Source of the DNA: Ciona intestinalis
Taxonomy: Eukaryota; Chordata; Ascidiacea; Phlebobranchia; Cionidae
NCBI RefSeq assembly: GCF_000224145.3
Contig: NW_004190446.2
Span: forward strand, 62,001-126,000
Length of the DNA stretch: 64,000 nucleotides
Direction: 5' to 3'
Positions 45,110 through 56,900 of this stretch are shown piece after piece. The stretch's first letter is position 1; each line of letters opens with the position of its first letter. The notes under the pieces were generated by a model. It was not told the DNA's origin, did no database searches, and worked only from the letters and a program-made list of their open reading frames with translations. The position numbers were made by a program, and so were the translations under genes.

Positions 45110-48100
45110 GTGTCATCATGGCTCTTAATATAGATACAACGTAGGTTAGAATAGATACAACGTAGGTTAAAATAGATACAACGTAGGTTAAAATCACGGG
45201 TGTAATATTTCTTGAATTTTGCATAAAATATAAATCTGTTCACCTTAAACTTTGTGTTTCGTTTATTTTGGATCGGTTTTGATTTCTGTTTCAACTGCGG
45301 CCCGTCAATCTATGGGAATAAAAATGATAAATATAATCTAAATATTTATCATAGACTGGTAATTCTGTGTTATTACAAGGCCACACAAATCGATGTTGTT
45401 TTTTTAATACACAATTTAATAACTTAATACTTAATGCACCTTGTAATTAACAAGCATTTTATTCTGTATGGGTAAGTTCCCATGACAGGACATCCCGGTT
45501 CCTGTTTGGCTTACAATTTATACAATATATACAACTGTTGTAAACTGTCCAAACTGCACANNNNNNNNNNNNNNNNNNNNNNNNNNNNNNNNNNNNNNNN
45601 NNNNNNNNNNNNNNNNNNNNNNNNNNNNNNNNNNNNNNNNNNNNNNNNNNNNNNNNNNNNNNNNNNNNNNNNNNNNNNNNNNNNNAAGCTTGATGCGTCA
45701 ACTCATAAACATGGACGGCAAACGTGATGAATACGAACACAAATGCAATCAAAGTAAAGATACCTGTGTGTGGGTGCATTGGTTACTATCTTATATAAAC
45801 CTACATATACTGGCTTAGTTTCAGTGGTTGGAGAAAGATTAAGAGGTTGCATGTTCAGGGCCCACCAAGTGGAAATAAAGAATGAATTATAGTTTCTTGT
45901 TTTACACTTTTACATGTACATCTTATTTAATGATATTGAATCAACATATACCAAAAATTCAAGGTTATATTCACATAGTTTAAGTAATACCCTGTTTGAT
46001 AAATTTCTTGCTACACATAATTTTTTATTGGGGTGAAATCATTTTTTAAAAAGGGTAAAACTTAAAAAAGTAAAAATAAGTAACTCAGTAAGCAAATGTG
46101 CCACTAATTTAAGGTATGCGTTGATTCCATAACATATATTAACACTCACATAATATTATATTAACACTCAAATAATACAAGCATTTAATTGCCATTTTCA
46201 CATGGTTTAAATATTACCATACACCCTCTATAACAAGAAACCTATTACTTGTACATTTTTTTATGTTAAAAGTCATTTATTTCCACCTATTCTAGCCATG
46301 GTCCACGTTATCTTCGATACAGCACTGTCACTTAACAATCCAGATTGTTGGTTCTTCAATGAGAATAACGCAGCTAATCCTCGAAGAAGGAAAAAACCAG
46401 CAATGAACAAAACAAGACCGACAGGGACCAACAGAAACCCAACTCTGTACCTGTGATTAGTTGGGAAAAAAGTTTTTGGGACCATGCTTTAGTAAGTGGG
46501 ACACTCATGTACATATTTGGGGTAACGGGCCAACTCTGGTCTATATTCAGGTCCAATGGTGCGACTCACCATAGGACCTCACCCATATAGAATATAATGT
46601 GTATATACAATGTTGGGGTAATGGGCAACTCTGGCCTAAATCCCAGGTCCAATGGTGTGCCTTGCTGTAGGACATCACCCATATAGAATATAATGTGCAT
46701 ACACCATGTTGGGGTAATGGGCCAACTCTGGTCTAAATCCCAGGTCCAGGGTGTGCCTTGCTGTAGGACATCACCCATATAGAATAGAATGTGCATACAC
46801 CATGTTGGGGTAATGGACCAACTCTGGCCTAAATCCCAGGTCCCATGGTGTGCCTTGCTGTAGGACATCACCCATATAGGAAAAAACATGATCCTAGGTT
46901 GGCTATTAGCAACTGATAAACATTGAATCTTATGTTAATTGATTATTGTTCTGTGTACAATTACATAATAGTCTGCCTGTCTGTCATGCCACACTAGGTT
47001 TACCTTATATATGCCATAACTGATTAACCACATATCAATTACACATTAGATTACACATAACTTCCAAATGATTGAGCATAACCCAGTAAGGGCCAGTACT
47101 CACATATGAATTTACACACAATCATCTGCTCATAACGTAAGTAGTAGTACTTACAAATTAACTGTGTATATTCGACTTACATATGATTCTTGTATCCAAT
47201 AAAGCATATTCCACTCATAGAATCTCCATCAACCTGCGATACTCCAAGACAAGCAAGTACCAACACAAACGGGATGCACCACGCCGCTAGGTGGAACTTG
47301 CGAGTCTATAAAACAGAAACAACATAAACTATAAACTTCTGTAATATCGGCAGTTGTTGCTACCAGGCATTTTTTGGTGAAAGTCAAATTTTTAATAAAA
47401 TTAGTATAAAAAATTGTTGGCTGAAACATTAGTTCTTAAAAAAAACTGTTTAATGACAGTTTGATTTTAAATTTAGCAAAATAAATATGCAGACTTTAAT
47501 AGTTATGTGTCACTTTTGCAGACACTGTGAATTGGATACGAAAGTTAAAGTCTGCATAACGTCAATGTCACAAACTACTTTTCGCATATCTTAAACAGTA
47601 AAGGTCGTCCAGGGTGCTTTTTGGGCCAATGGATCGTCTTTACCAATTAACCTGTTAATATGTGTACCAAGAATATTCACATAAGATATCATAATTGATT
47701 CTAAGGCATTAATCATATGCCTACCCTACATGAATGTTACACGGCCATGATTAGCACTCAGTATCAGCATTGCATCTTAAAGTTGTCATGGCAGTCGCTT
47801 ATGATAATAATATGTAAACATTCTCCTACCTTCCCTACAAGCGGATCTTTGCGTGTATTGAGTGCCTTGTACATAATAAACCACGAATATGAGAGGATAT
47901 CAAACCATATAATGCCGGCCATCAAGAAGAAATAAACCAACACAAAGATGACTATGCAAGATGGGGATTCACCTGTTCCACTACAAAAGAAACAACAATC
48001 AAAGAAAAATAGGAATTAATGTTACATTTGTACACAAAATAAGGAAATTAACAAAAATACGTATAGATATAATAACACTAAAACAGTCACAAATATACAA

Positions 48101-50684
48101 CACAGAAACAACATAATCCTTTAGCAAAACAGACATCCTGCTTACAAAACAAAAACAGGCAAACATTTACAACAATAACAAAGAAATGATGAAAAGATAC
48201 ATAAAACAAAAACAGAGTCAGACACAAATATACAACTGGTAGACACACACGTACAAAACACAATCAAACAACACAAAAGCCCGGCAACAAAGCAACAAAT
48301 GCAAAAACGGAACCAACAGAAACAAGACCGACACAACTAAAACAGAATTAAACAACCACAATCACAATAAAATTAAGACACCTATAACATTAAAACAGAC
48401 ATACAACACAAAACCAACCACACTTACAACTGTACAAGCTACAACACACATGAACTTACACAGGTTCCCCCAACCTCATTGTTCCATCTCTCCTACACAC
48501 AATCTCATTTCGGGCATCGGAGAAGAATTGAGCCAACCACCCAATGCAAGCCATGAAGAAACACAAGTTGATGTAGAATATAATACGGGCCGGGTATTTG
48601 TTCGAGTTTTTCCAATCAACAAAGAATGAAAGCTGGAAGAATATTTTATGGTTATATTAATGTTAGAAGCATTGGCGCCAGTATATATGATGCTGGTGTA
48701 GATTTTTGTAGATGTTCATGTTGTAGCAACCCCTGGATTTTCCAATTAATAAAAGCAATTTATTTTTAACAAGAGATTAAAAGCTTTAAAATATTTGTTA
48801 CAGTTATGTTTGAAAGTCGATTAGGGGTTTAACGTTTACAGAGGTTTTCTTTGTAAACATTTTTGTAAACAGAGATTTCACTAGTAAGGTGTTCAGTACA
48901 TTAAGAAACAGTAATGGAGAGCATTCTGTAAGGATGGAGACTTTAGTGGGGTCTATATGTTACCATCTAGACCCCACTGAGGCAGTTTATGAACTCTTAA
49001 CATCTTACCATCGCAAATAAAGTACATATGCAAGTCAACCCTGCCAACACAGCAATGAACACATGCATATCAACATGTTGTTGTTCATTAAATAATGGGT
49101 TCATACATTGCAAGCCACAGCCATCTACACCATCATAATATGAGGCAGGGTTAGTTGTTGCCATTAGTGGGGGTTCACATCCAGATGCATTGAATTTTAA
49201 CAACTTTGTGGATGGAGACTGCAAAAAGGGAGATGACATTAGCACTAATACATAGACACATAATTATATAAGTAGGAGTGGGTCGTTATTAGGATCTGGA
49301 GCCTTTCCTTTTTGGTAAAAACTGGGCATAAGATGTGTTCTACAGCCATCAATAGCTTCAGAAGAATTTTATTTTCAGTTATTTAAACATACTTTGAGAT
49401 AGAAATGGAACAGTTTGTTTGGTTATTTTACATTTAAAAATAAGGTGCCAAAACATATGATATCACCCTTTTTTTAAAGTTAATGAGGCAAAACGTTACA
49501 CCTATACAATACCTGCAGCTGGTATAATACACAACTAACCTCACATTGATCTGCATAAACATCATTATTATCACATCTTAGGAAATCTGGCCACCCATAT
49601 TCAACCTCCACTATTTTACATGGTTGTCTGGTGGCTTGGCAAACTTTGCTGTAAATAAGGAGAAATTATTAAACAGAGTATTTCCATAATTACATAACTA
49701 TCTCTTTGCAAAGGAACAAAAAGTTACTTGAAAAACAATAAATGTAAATTACAGGAAGCCCACAAAGTTACATACGTGGTAACTTGTAAGTAGGCACGAA
49801 GTGTATGAAATAAACAAACAATAACTGTAGTTGCCCTGCCATGTTATAACGACTGTCGATACCCTGCTACGCAAGGATAAATAAGTGAAATATGTGGTAA
49901 TTTGTAAGCGGGCTTAAGGTGGCTGTTGTAACGACTGTCGCTACCCTGCCACATAAGGATAGAAGGTTTCATTCATTCACACCAAGATGTTAAACTAACC
50001 GATCAATAAGTTGAATTTTGTTTTCTCCACATTCAGGGAAGTACACGGAGCATAGAAGAGGTTGGATTGCATCCCAGCATAGAGGTACTGCGCGGATGCC
50101 TTCATGGAAATCATATTTGGTGAATAACAGAATATTTTCTGATTACAGTAACAAAGTTAACATATGATAAACATGGGAATTCACAGTAAATGTCAGTTAT
50201 TATAAAAAGAATTAAATAAATATAAAAAAAAACACTTGGGGTAAACACTGTGGCTGCAAAAGTCTACATATTTAATATATAAATGCGTTTTTTACCTAAA
50301 AACGACCGGCGTTTAAAATATGCTGTAGGTAAAAAGAGTGCCACATAAAACCATTGCTTCTGAACCCACAATGCAGTATAACTTATAGTATAATTAAAAT
50401 AAATTAGGTAATTGGAAGAAAACTGTGCGTAAAGACAGCAGTAAAGAAAACAACTCATATACTATAATACCTGACCAAAGCAGCAACTTTTCTTTTACAC
50501 CAGCCAATGTATCAGCATCAGTAACCAGTTCAAATGACGTTTGTGAATATGGGAGATCGGAACCAAAACACGTCGTATTTCCAAGATCGACACATCCAGT
50601 TTGTGAAGGTTTATTACATTGTGGTTGTTGGTTAAAAAGATCCAGTAACGATGGGGCTGCAGTTGTGCTGTTACCAGCTGCCAT
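45110..50684 (-). CDS. SMO: Smoothened, Hedgehog-pathway seven-pass receptor (interrupted by a gap)
   Basis: Class F receptor that transduces Hedgehog signals at the cilium. Exons in phase: 50471-50684, 50000-50099, 49540-49648, 49009-49218, 48460-48632, 47830-47980, 47181-47305, 46287-46450, and the start of a ninth at 45686-45763, which runs into the N gap. The cysteine-rich domain is clear ([40 protein letters not shown]). Then come [22 protein letters not shown] helices, the intracellular-loop [40 protein letters not shown] and [13 protein letters not shown]7 and the tail are not assured; a Lys-rich exon at about 45240-45312 ([20 protein letters not shown]) is a candidate tail piece. No signal peptide follows the first ATG, and an acceptor lies right before it (50687), so a 5' coding exon may be missing. 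Confidence 0.93.
45129..45191 (-). repeat. Three 21-bp tandem units
   Basis: TAGATACAACGTAGGTTA occurs three times at a 21-bp spacing. As 21 is seven codons, the minus frame stays open (repeated NLRCIY peptide). It lies next to the candidate Smoothened tail exon. Confidence 0.85.
45561..45685. other. Assembly gap (125 N) in Smoothened
   Basis: 125 N immediately after ...VYELTHQA of TM6. It probably removes the third extracellular loop and perhaps TM7. Confidence 0.99.
46500..46890 (+). repeat. ~96-bp tandem array of the TGTTGGGGTAATGG family
   Basis: Four units; TGTTGGGGTAATG recurs at 46611, 46705 and 46803 (spacing 94-98 bp), each followed by CAACTCTGGCCTAAATCCCA and ACATCACCCATATAGAATA. 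Located in a Smoothened intron. Confidence 0.88.
47990..48440 (+). other. A+C-rich, strand-asymmetric intron segment
   Basis: About 450 bp in the Smoothened intron 47981-48459 is made almost wholly of A and C on the plus strand (U and G in the transcript), with CAAAC and AACAA words throughout and no clear period. Confidence 0.7.
49755..49985 (+). repeat. Dispersed 96-bp family, two copies in a Smoothened intron
   Basis: Two successive diverged units (TACATACGTGGTAACTTGTA; GTGAAATATGTGGTAATTTG) with ACGACTGTCG blocks. Confidence 0.75.
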
Positions 50685-51296
50685 TACTAATATATACTTT
50701 CTCACATTACAAGGCTAATTGATGGTAAACTTGGACGGATGTACCTGTACGTTTGTATGTAAGATTTAGTTGGCGTGAACGTATACATGTATTTAAGAGA
50801 ATTTACGCGCGAAAAACTGAACATACGAGTCAAAATTCACACGATCTTTTTTTTAATTTAACAAATTATTTCTTTTCAGTCGTAGTTTTGAAGAAATACC
50901 GATAAACAGACCGAAAAAATATTCTACTGCTTTGCGCTCGTCCGACTTTTTTAGTCACGGTCGAATAAGGAAACCAAATGGCTGACGATTTCCGACAAAA
51001 AACATCAAATATTTAAGGGGTCATTCAAAACATCTAAGCTTAGTTTTATACTTACCAGTTACCACAACAAAAAAAACACGTTTTTTATACATATTTTTTA
51101 CTTGCTACTTCTTATACCTCGTGTTTATGGTCGAACTGTAGCGTACATCATATTTTGGATTACGATCAATAACACTGTACTAAAACTACATCCTCCCTAC
51201 AATCTAGTACACGTTCAGCTACAGCGATTTGACAAAAACCAGTAACACTTAATAACAACATTTGTATTTTAATGATTTATTTCGCCTTCCCAACGT
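50685..51296. other. Spacer between Smoothened and RPL6
   Basis: About 610 bp without a coding exon. It holds the RPL6 3' end and the Smoothened 5' region, too long for a typical ascidian operon junction. Confidence 0.5.
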
Positions 51297-52841
51297 TTAG
51301 AAAACCATGTTGTGGGGGTATTGGCCAGTTTGAAGGCTAAATTTGCCGGTCAAGTAACCCTTCATGTATTCATCTTTACCAAGAACTGCAAGGACTTGTT
51401 TATCAACTGCAGTCTGGTCTTCTTTTCTCTCATCAGAGACCGTGTATTTCTGTCAAGTAGATAATTAAATATCTATAAAGGTGAAAGCTAATGTAATGGG
51501 CTTTTTAAAGGTCACTACAGTAACAAACCCTGAAGTCTTGCCAAAAATAGGGAATGAATTGTTGAAATAAAATTGATGTTTTCTATTTACAACAACCTAA
51601 CAGCTAGTTAAAGACGAAACATCAGAAAAATATTTTTTTTTGGTCTTTATCATAAAAGCAATTTCAATTTAAATATATATATATATATGCATCAAGAGCT
51701 TCATCAAAAATTCTACCTGTTCGTCAGTCTCAAAGATCTCTCCCTCTCCATGTTTAGGTTTTGAAAGCTCCTTCCTTTTAAAGTAAGCGTCGTTCACTCG
51801 CTTAGGGATCGTTACTCCAGAAACATCAACCTTCGTTTTGGTGGCAATCACATAAACTTGGTTAATTCTTCTCAAAGGAACACCATTCAATTTATGAGGA
51901 CCTGAGAATATATCTTTGGATGAACTAATGTTAAAACAATATTCATACCGAAACAATGTTTTAACCGGTCACAATATATAACAGTTGTAATTCAGAAAAA
52001 GACCTAGAAAGTATTTTATTACTTCTCCAAATGCATGACATGGTAGGCACTTTTAACCCAAATACAAAGCACAATAATGTAGCTTAAAATAAAATATGCT
52101 TTTATACATTGTGAAAAACCATGTGTGGTAATTATACGAATTCAGCTTTGTTTTTACAAGTGTAAAAGACTGGTTGCCTTACTCCACAAGTGCACCACTG
52201 GAATCAAGCACCCATAACCCACCTGTAACCAAGAGCAAACCAGTGTCGAGTTGTTTAAGGAAGACGACTCTCTTTCCTCGATGAGGACCAGCAAGTAGGA
52301 TGAGGACGGTTCCAGGAGTAATGGATGATCGCAACTTCCTCTTGTGTTCGGAGAATGGTTTCTTCCCGTGTGATCTCAACTTACGGGGAACATCCTCGGT
52401 TGGGTAGTATCTTGGCTGTGGGATAATGGGTATTGTGTTAATGATGCTGTGATGTAACAAGTCTGTGTCAACAGTGAAAACAAACAAACTCAGAAAAACT
52501 TAAACTACATTTTGTTTTAAATCCAAAATTCATTATGCCTTAATTACCTGTGTAAATTTTGTAGATTTTTGGCATAATAACATAACATTCAATGAAACAT
52601 TATAAGGATAACATAAGCAACATATATTTACCATTTTCTTGGTTGGTACGAATCGGGTTGAACCATTTTTGTCTCCACCAATAGTTTTAAGCTTATGGGT
52701 GACGTCCATCTTTTTTTCTACTTTGGTGACATTCTTGCGATGTTTGAAAGCGTATCGCTTGGCGTACATCACAGAGCGCGAGTAGCGGTTGACTCCTTTA
52801 CGGAGCGGTTTGTTCCGGGGAGCATGAGGTTTCTTCGCCAT
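51297..52841 (-). CDS. RPL6: 60S ribosomal protein L6 (eL6)
   Basis: Large-subunit ribosomal protein. Four exons in phase: 52632-52841, 52223-52415, 51717-51901, 51297-51449; 246 residues. Basic N-terminus ([20 protein letters not shown]), then the KOW-like core ([40 protein letters not shown]), [20 protein letters not shown], the GEGEIF block, and the C-terminus [20 protein letters not shown], matching the human end ...GIYPHKLVF. Shorter than human L6 because the Lys-rich N-terminal extension is reduced. An acceptor-like CCCACAG lies ~15 bp upstream of the ATG. Confidence 0.97.
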
Positions 52842-53999
52842 CCTTGGAGCACTGTGGGTGATAATGTGATGTTAAATAACTGGGAACGTTACACAATTAC
52901 ATAATTGTATATTATTGTGTTGTTGGATAAAACATAATATCATATTTGTAATAATGTGAATTTTATCATTATGTAGGTAAAGAATGTAAACTTTACATTA
53001 CAGAAATTGTAAACAATATCAATATGTTATATTAAAATAATCTAAAGATGTTACAATATAAATCAGAGATAGTATGTGACAATAAAATATATTGAATGTT
53101 TTAATGGCAGATTTAACAATTAAACTTTGTGTGAAGGGTTTTAATTTTTAAATTGTGGAGGATTTCGGTAAATAATTATTAGGAAAGCATAAACCTTTAT
53201 TAGATTAGTTGCTTGAAATTAAGTAAATGTCATTTGAATTAATAATGAACATTGCTGTAACGTTAAAAAATTGCTAAGTTCGACAGGCGTGTCACGGGAA
53301 TAAAGCAAACGATAAATTACATTTTTCGACTGTTCTTGCTTTCAAATTACATACTAACAATTAAAAAATAATGTAAGTCAATAAAATGCCCCCCAAAAAC
53401 GGTTAAATCATAGTAAAAACCTGCTTAATTCTCACCAATATCTAAAACTCCAGAAGCGAGATCGAAAAGAATCTTCAAGTTTTCATCATGTGGCCGTCTT
53501 TTTTGTTAAGGCATAGAAATCTTATATTTTAATACAAAATAGGGGAGCGTTTAAAATACTAGGAGAGATTCGCATGTTTTTCGCGTAAAATAAAAGCTTT
53601 ATATTAAAATCCTTCTTGTGTTACAGTATATTTATAATATTAGGCGAATATCGACAGTACAACTTTAACTTTCATGTCAAAAAGTGTGCAGTTTTTAACA
53701 GGTTCAAATTTACTGTAAACTGGATGCCGCAAATACCCTGTTATAAATAAACAGAAACACTTTAAAATATTGAGAATTTATTGGTCAAAAGCACTTTAGC
53801 ACATAATCTCCAAACAAACATTGTTTATTTTGAACAACAACATTGTTGGCAGCATCAAACACACAGTTCAAAGCAGCTTGTTTTACAAGCATTAACTCAT
53901 GGTGTTACCAATACATTCTACTGTGTGAAAAGTCCATCAAAGATAGCTTCACAATTTAGGTGTTTTGTGATACTGTCCGCTCCTCATGAAGTGCAACAG
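52842..53999. other. Spacer between RPL6 and COX15
   Basis: About 1.16 kb, AT-rich, with no exon or repeat family that I recognise. Contains the RPL6 promoter and COX15 3' UTR. Confidence 0.5.
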
Positions 54000-56900
54000 T
54001 TACTTAGGTATCCTTTTTAGTTCATGGGCAAGCCATACAGTGAATGATAACAAAGTTAATGAACCAGACTGATGTGTAGCAGCAAGATGCGTTGGAACAA
54101 ATGTTAATAAAGTTGAAATCCCAAGAATAACCTGAAAAAAACACAATTAAAACTACCCACATTGTGGATATACCGGCACAGACAATGAAAGTAAACATGT
54201 TAAACCAGAACAAAAGTGACTGTTCACATAAATTACAGATTTACCGCTTATGTATAGCTGCATAAATTTAAGTTACTTACAATGTAACTTAATTGCAGGT
54301 ACAAAGTATTTAAATCTGTTTAACTAGATGTATAAGGCATAGCATCACAGACACCTTTAATGTATTACATTTAAGGTGTCTATAATAGCATGTGTGTCAC
54401 ATAAACCTAACAAAACTTTGATCACACAAACATGCACATTTTAAATTTAAAATAAATAAACAGTTTTTTTTGTCTCTTATTGTTGGTCTATAAATTTAAA
54501 CTTTCTCACCTGTAGCCAACCCATTCCCAGCATTAAGTTAGATGCGAGTAATATCCTGGGGTGTAAGCCTGGAGTTTTACGCACTTTGTACCAAGTGTAT
54601 GTAACTAATGCTAAAGTAGCATGGCCCTGTGTGTTAATATTGTTAGGTTAGGATACAATGGCAGTAATTAAAGAACGATATTAATGTATTGTAAAAATAT
54701 GCTTCAGTTTTTCCATATAATAGTCAGACCAAATATTTGGATAACACTGATAATGCTAGTTATTGGTCTTTGAAATATATATCTCTTATTCTCTTTCGTA
54801 TACCATTAGTAGACACATTTTTGTGCGCTGCATATTTAGTAGCACTTAGTGTAAATAGCCATGATGCAAAGAGAATTGTTCAACAGAATGTGTTCTAGTC
54901 AGGGGCCAGATTCACAAAACATATCAGTTATTTAGCATATGTGTCCTTGGGCAAGACATTTAACAGACAGCTGTCACTAATGGGTTGTAGCACCTTGAGT
55001 GTTGAAGTAATGGGTAATGGGCTAACTCTGGTATAAACCTGAGGTTCCTCTGGTGTGTCACTTGGTGTTTTACCTCACCCATATAGAATAGAAAATTAGA
55101 AATATTCAGAAAAATTATTAACATTTTTCCAACATAAAGTAGGACCTACCAGTAACCTATGATCAAACTGAACTGTTGTTGGGTTCTCAAAGAAATTCAA
55201 CCATTTAGGTTTAAAACCTAACAAATCTGATGGCAACCACCGATCTGCCATCTTAGGATAAGTGTTGTATGTTAATCCTGCATCTAAACCAGCAACAAAG
55301 GCACCTGTGATGTCATAGTAGTCAAATTAAGGAGGTGACTGAATTGTTACTGGTTCCACAGGATATGCATAAAATTATAACAACTCAACACTGAGTATGA
55401 CGTGCACGAAGTCATCATATATGATGTGCAACACCTGTGTATTAAACTCCTTGGTTTCCACCCCGAGAATAAACGTGAAAGTATCTAAACCTTTTTAGGT
55501 GTTCCAAACAATAGTATAACCAAATTTAAAACATCATTTGTTTCGCATTTATTTATTTACCTCGATAAAAAAGAAACCCAACTTTAATGAGAATGTACCT
55601 GATAATGCAGTTATAAACACAAGGCCTTTGGTGCTGTACACAAGCCTTCGTAATGATCCTATAGCTTTAGTGGTAGGTATTGGTTTCTGAGGCAGCAGGA
55701 TGGACAAACTACTCCACAGTAAACCAGTGTAAAGTAGGAATGCGGAGCCCAGATGGCTGGCCAACCTGGTGGAATAATATGTTCAACAAATATGTGGTTT
55801 GTATGTTTTAATAAACTAATATTTATTGAACAGATTTGAAATCTAGTCGATACATAAGAGAATGATTTGAGTTTAAATTAAATGATACCAAGAATATTTT
55901 TCAGTTTGCATTTATTACCTATCTGTTATTTTTTATAGAAAAAAATCATACTTGGGGTAACGCAAATGCTAGCTCGAGGTGTATGAAACAAAACACCCAC
56001 TTTATAACGACTATCGTTGAACTGCCAGGCAAGGATAAATAAGTTACATACGTGGTAACTTGTAAGCAGGCATGAGGTGTATGAAACAGACACCAATGTT
56101 ATAACGACATTCGTTGCCCCGCCATGGGGATAAACAACTTTATTCATTCTATAGCCTAGGCAACCAACCTGTATTGACTAACACGGGGTATATCACTGCT
56201 TTTAAAATTATCCTCCAGGCCACTCTTGACCATGTACCAACCCAGTAGCCCCTGCAATAATCAATACAAGGTTACTCAATCACACTATACTGAAACAGGT
56301 GGCCATGTAAGGTTGATTAAGTTAAGGTTAGAAGGAAATTCATTTATGGTTGACTGGATTAGTTTCTACAGCAAGCCATCCCAGTAATTAGGTTACCAAT
56401 TATTCAGCTGTTTCTGTGTCTTTTTATATCTCAGTTTTAGAAACAGATGTATAGTCAAAAAAATTGTAACATGTGTGTATAGCCTAAAAAATGATTTAAT
56501 AAAATAATTTTAGCAACCTGACTGTGGGCATGGGAGTGGCAACCATAAATAAGTCACTCAAGTTCCCACCCACAAGGATATAAATGACCAAACCAGCTAA
56601 AAGTCATGTCTGCTTATCCACACACTACAATAGCTTCGGCAACTCGACTGCGGGCATGGGAGTTGAAACCATGTATGAGTTACCATCTAAATGTGCATGC
56701 ATATAGAATATGGCAGACCCAAGGTGTTAAGATAACTGAATGTCTGCCTCTACATGTAGAGACAATATATTCAACTACACTATACATACCTGGAACACTA
56801 GGAGCCCACCAAGCAATCCTGTTCTTATCTTCATACCCTTGTTCAACCAACCGCGACCCATAAAGTAAAACATGGGGAGGAAATAAGCGACGCCGATCAT

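Larger units (their letters stand above)
43783..45110. other. Convergent spacer between SUV39H and Smoothened
   Basis: No certain exon. Contains an ATATCTATGGCAATTG-type repeat of ~30 bp in four copies at 44545-44660 and a foldback element at 44755-45010. Confidence 0.55.
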
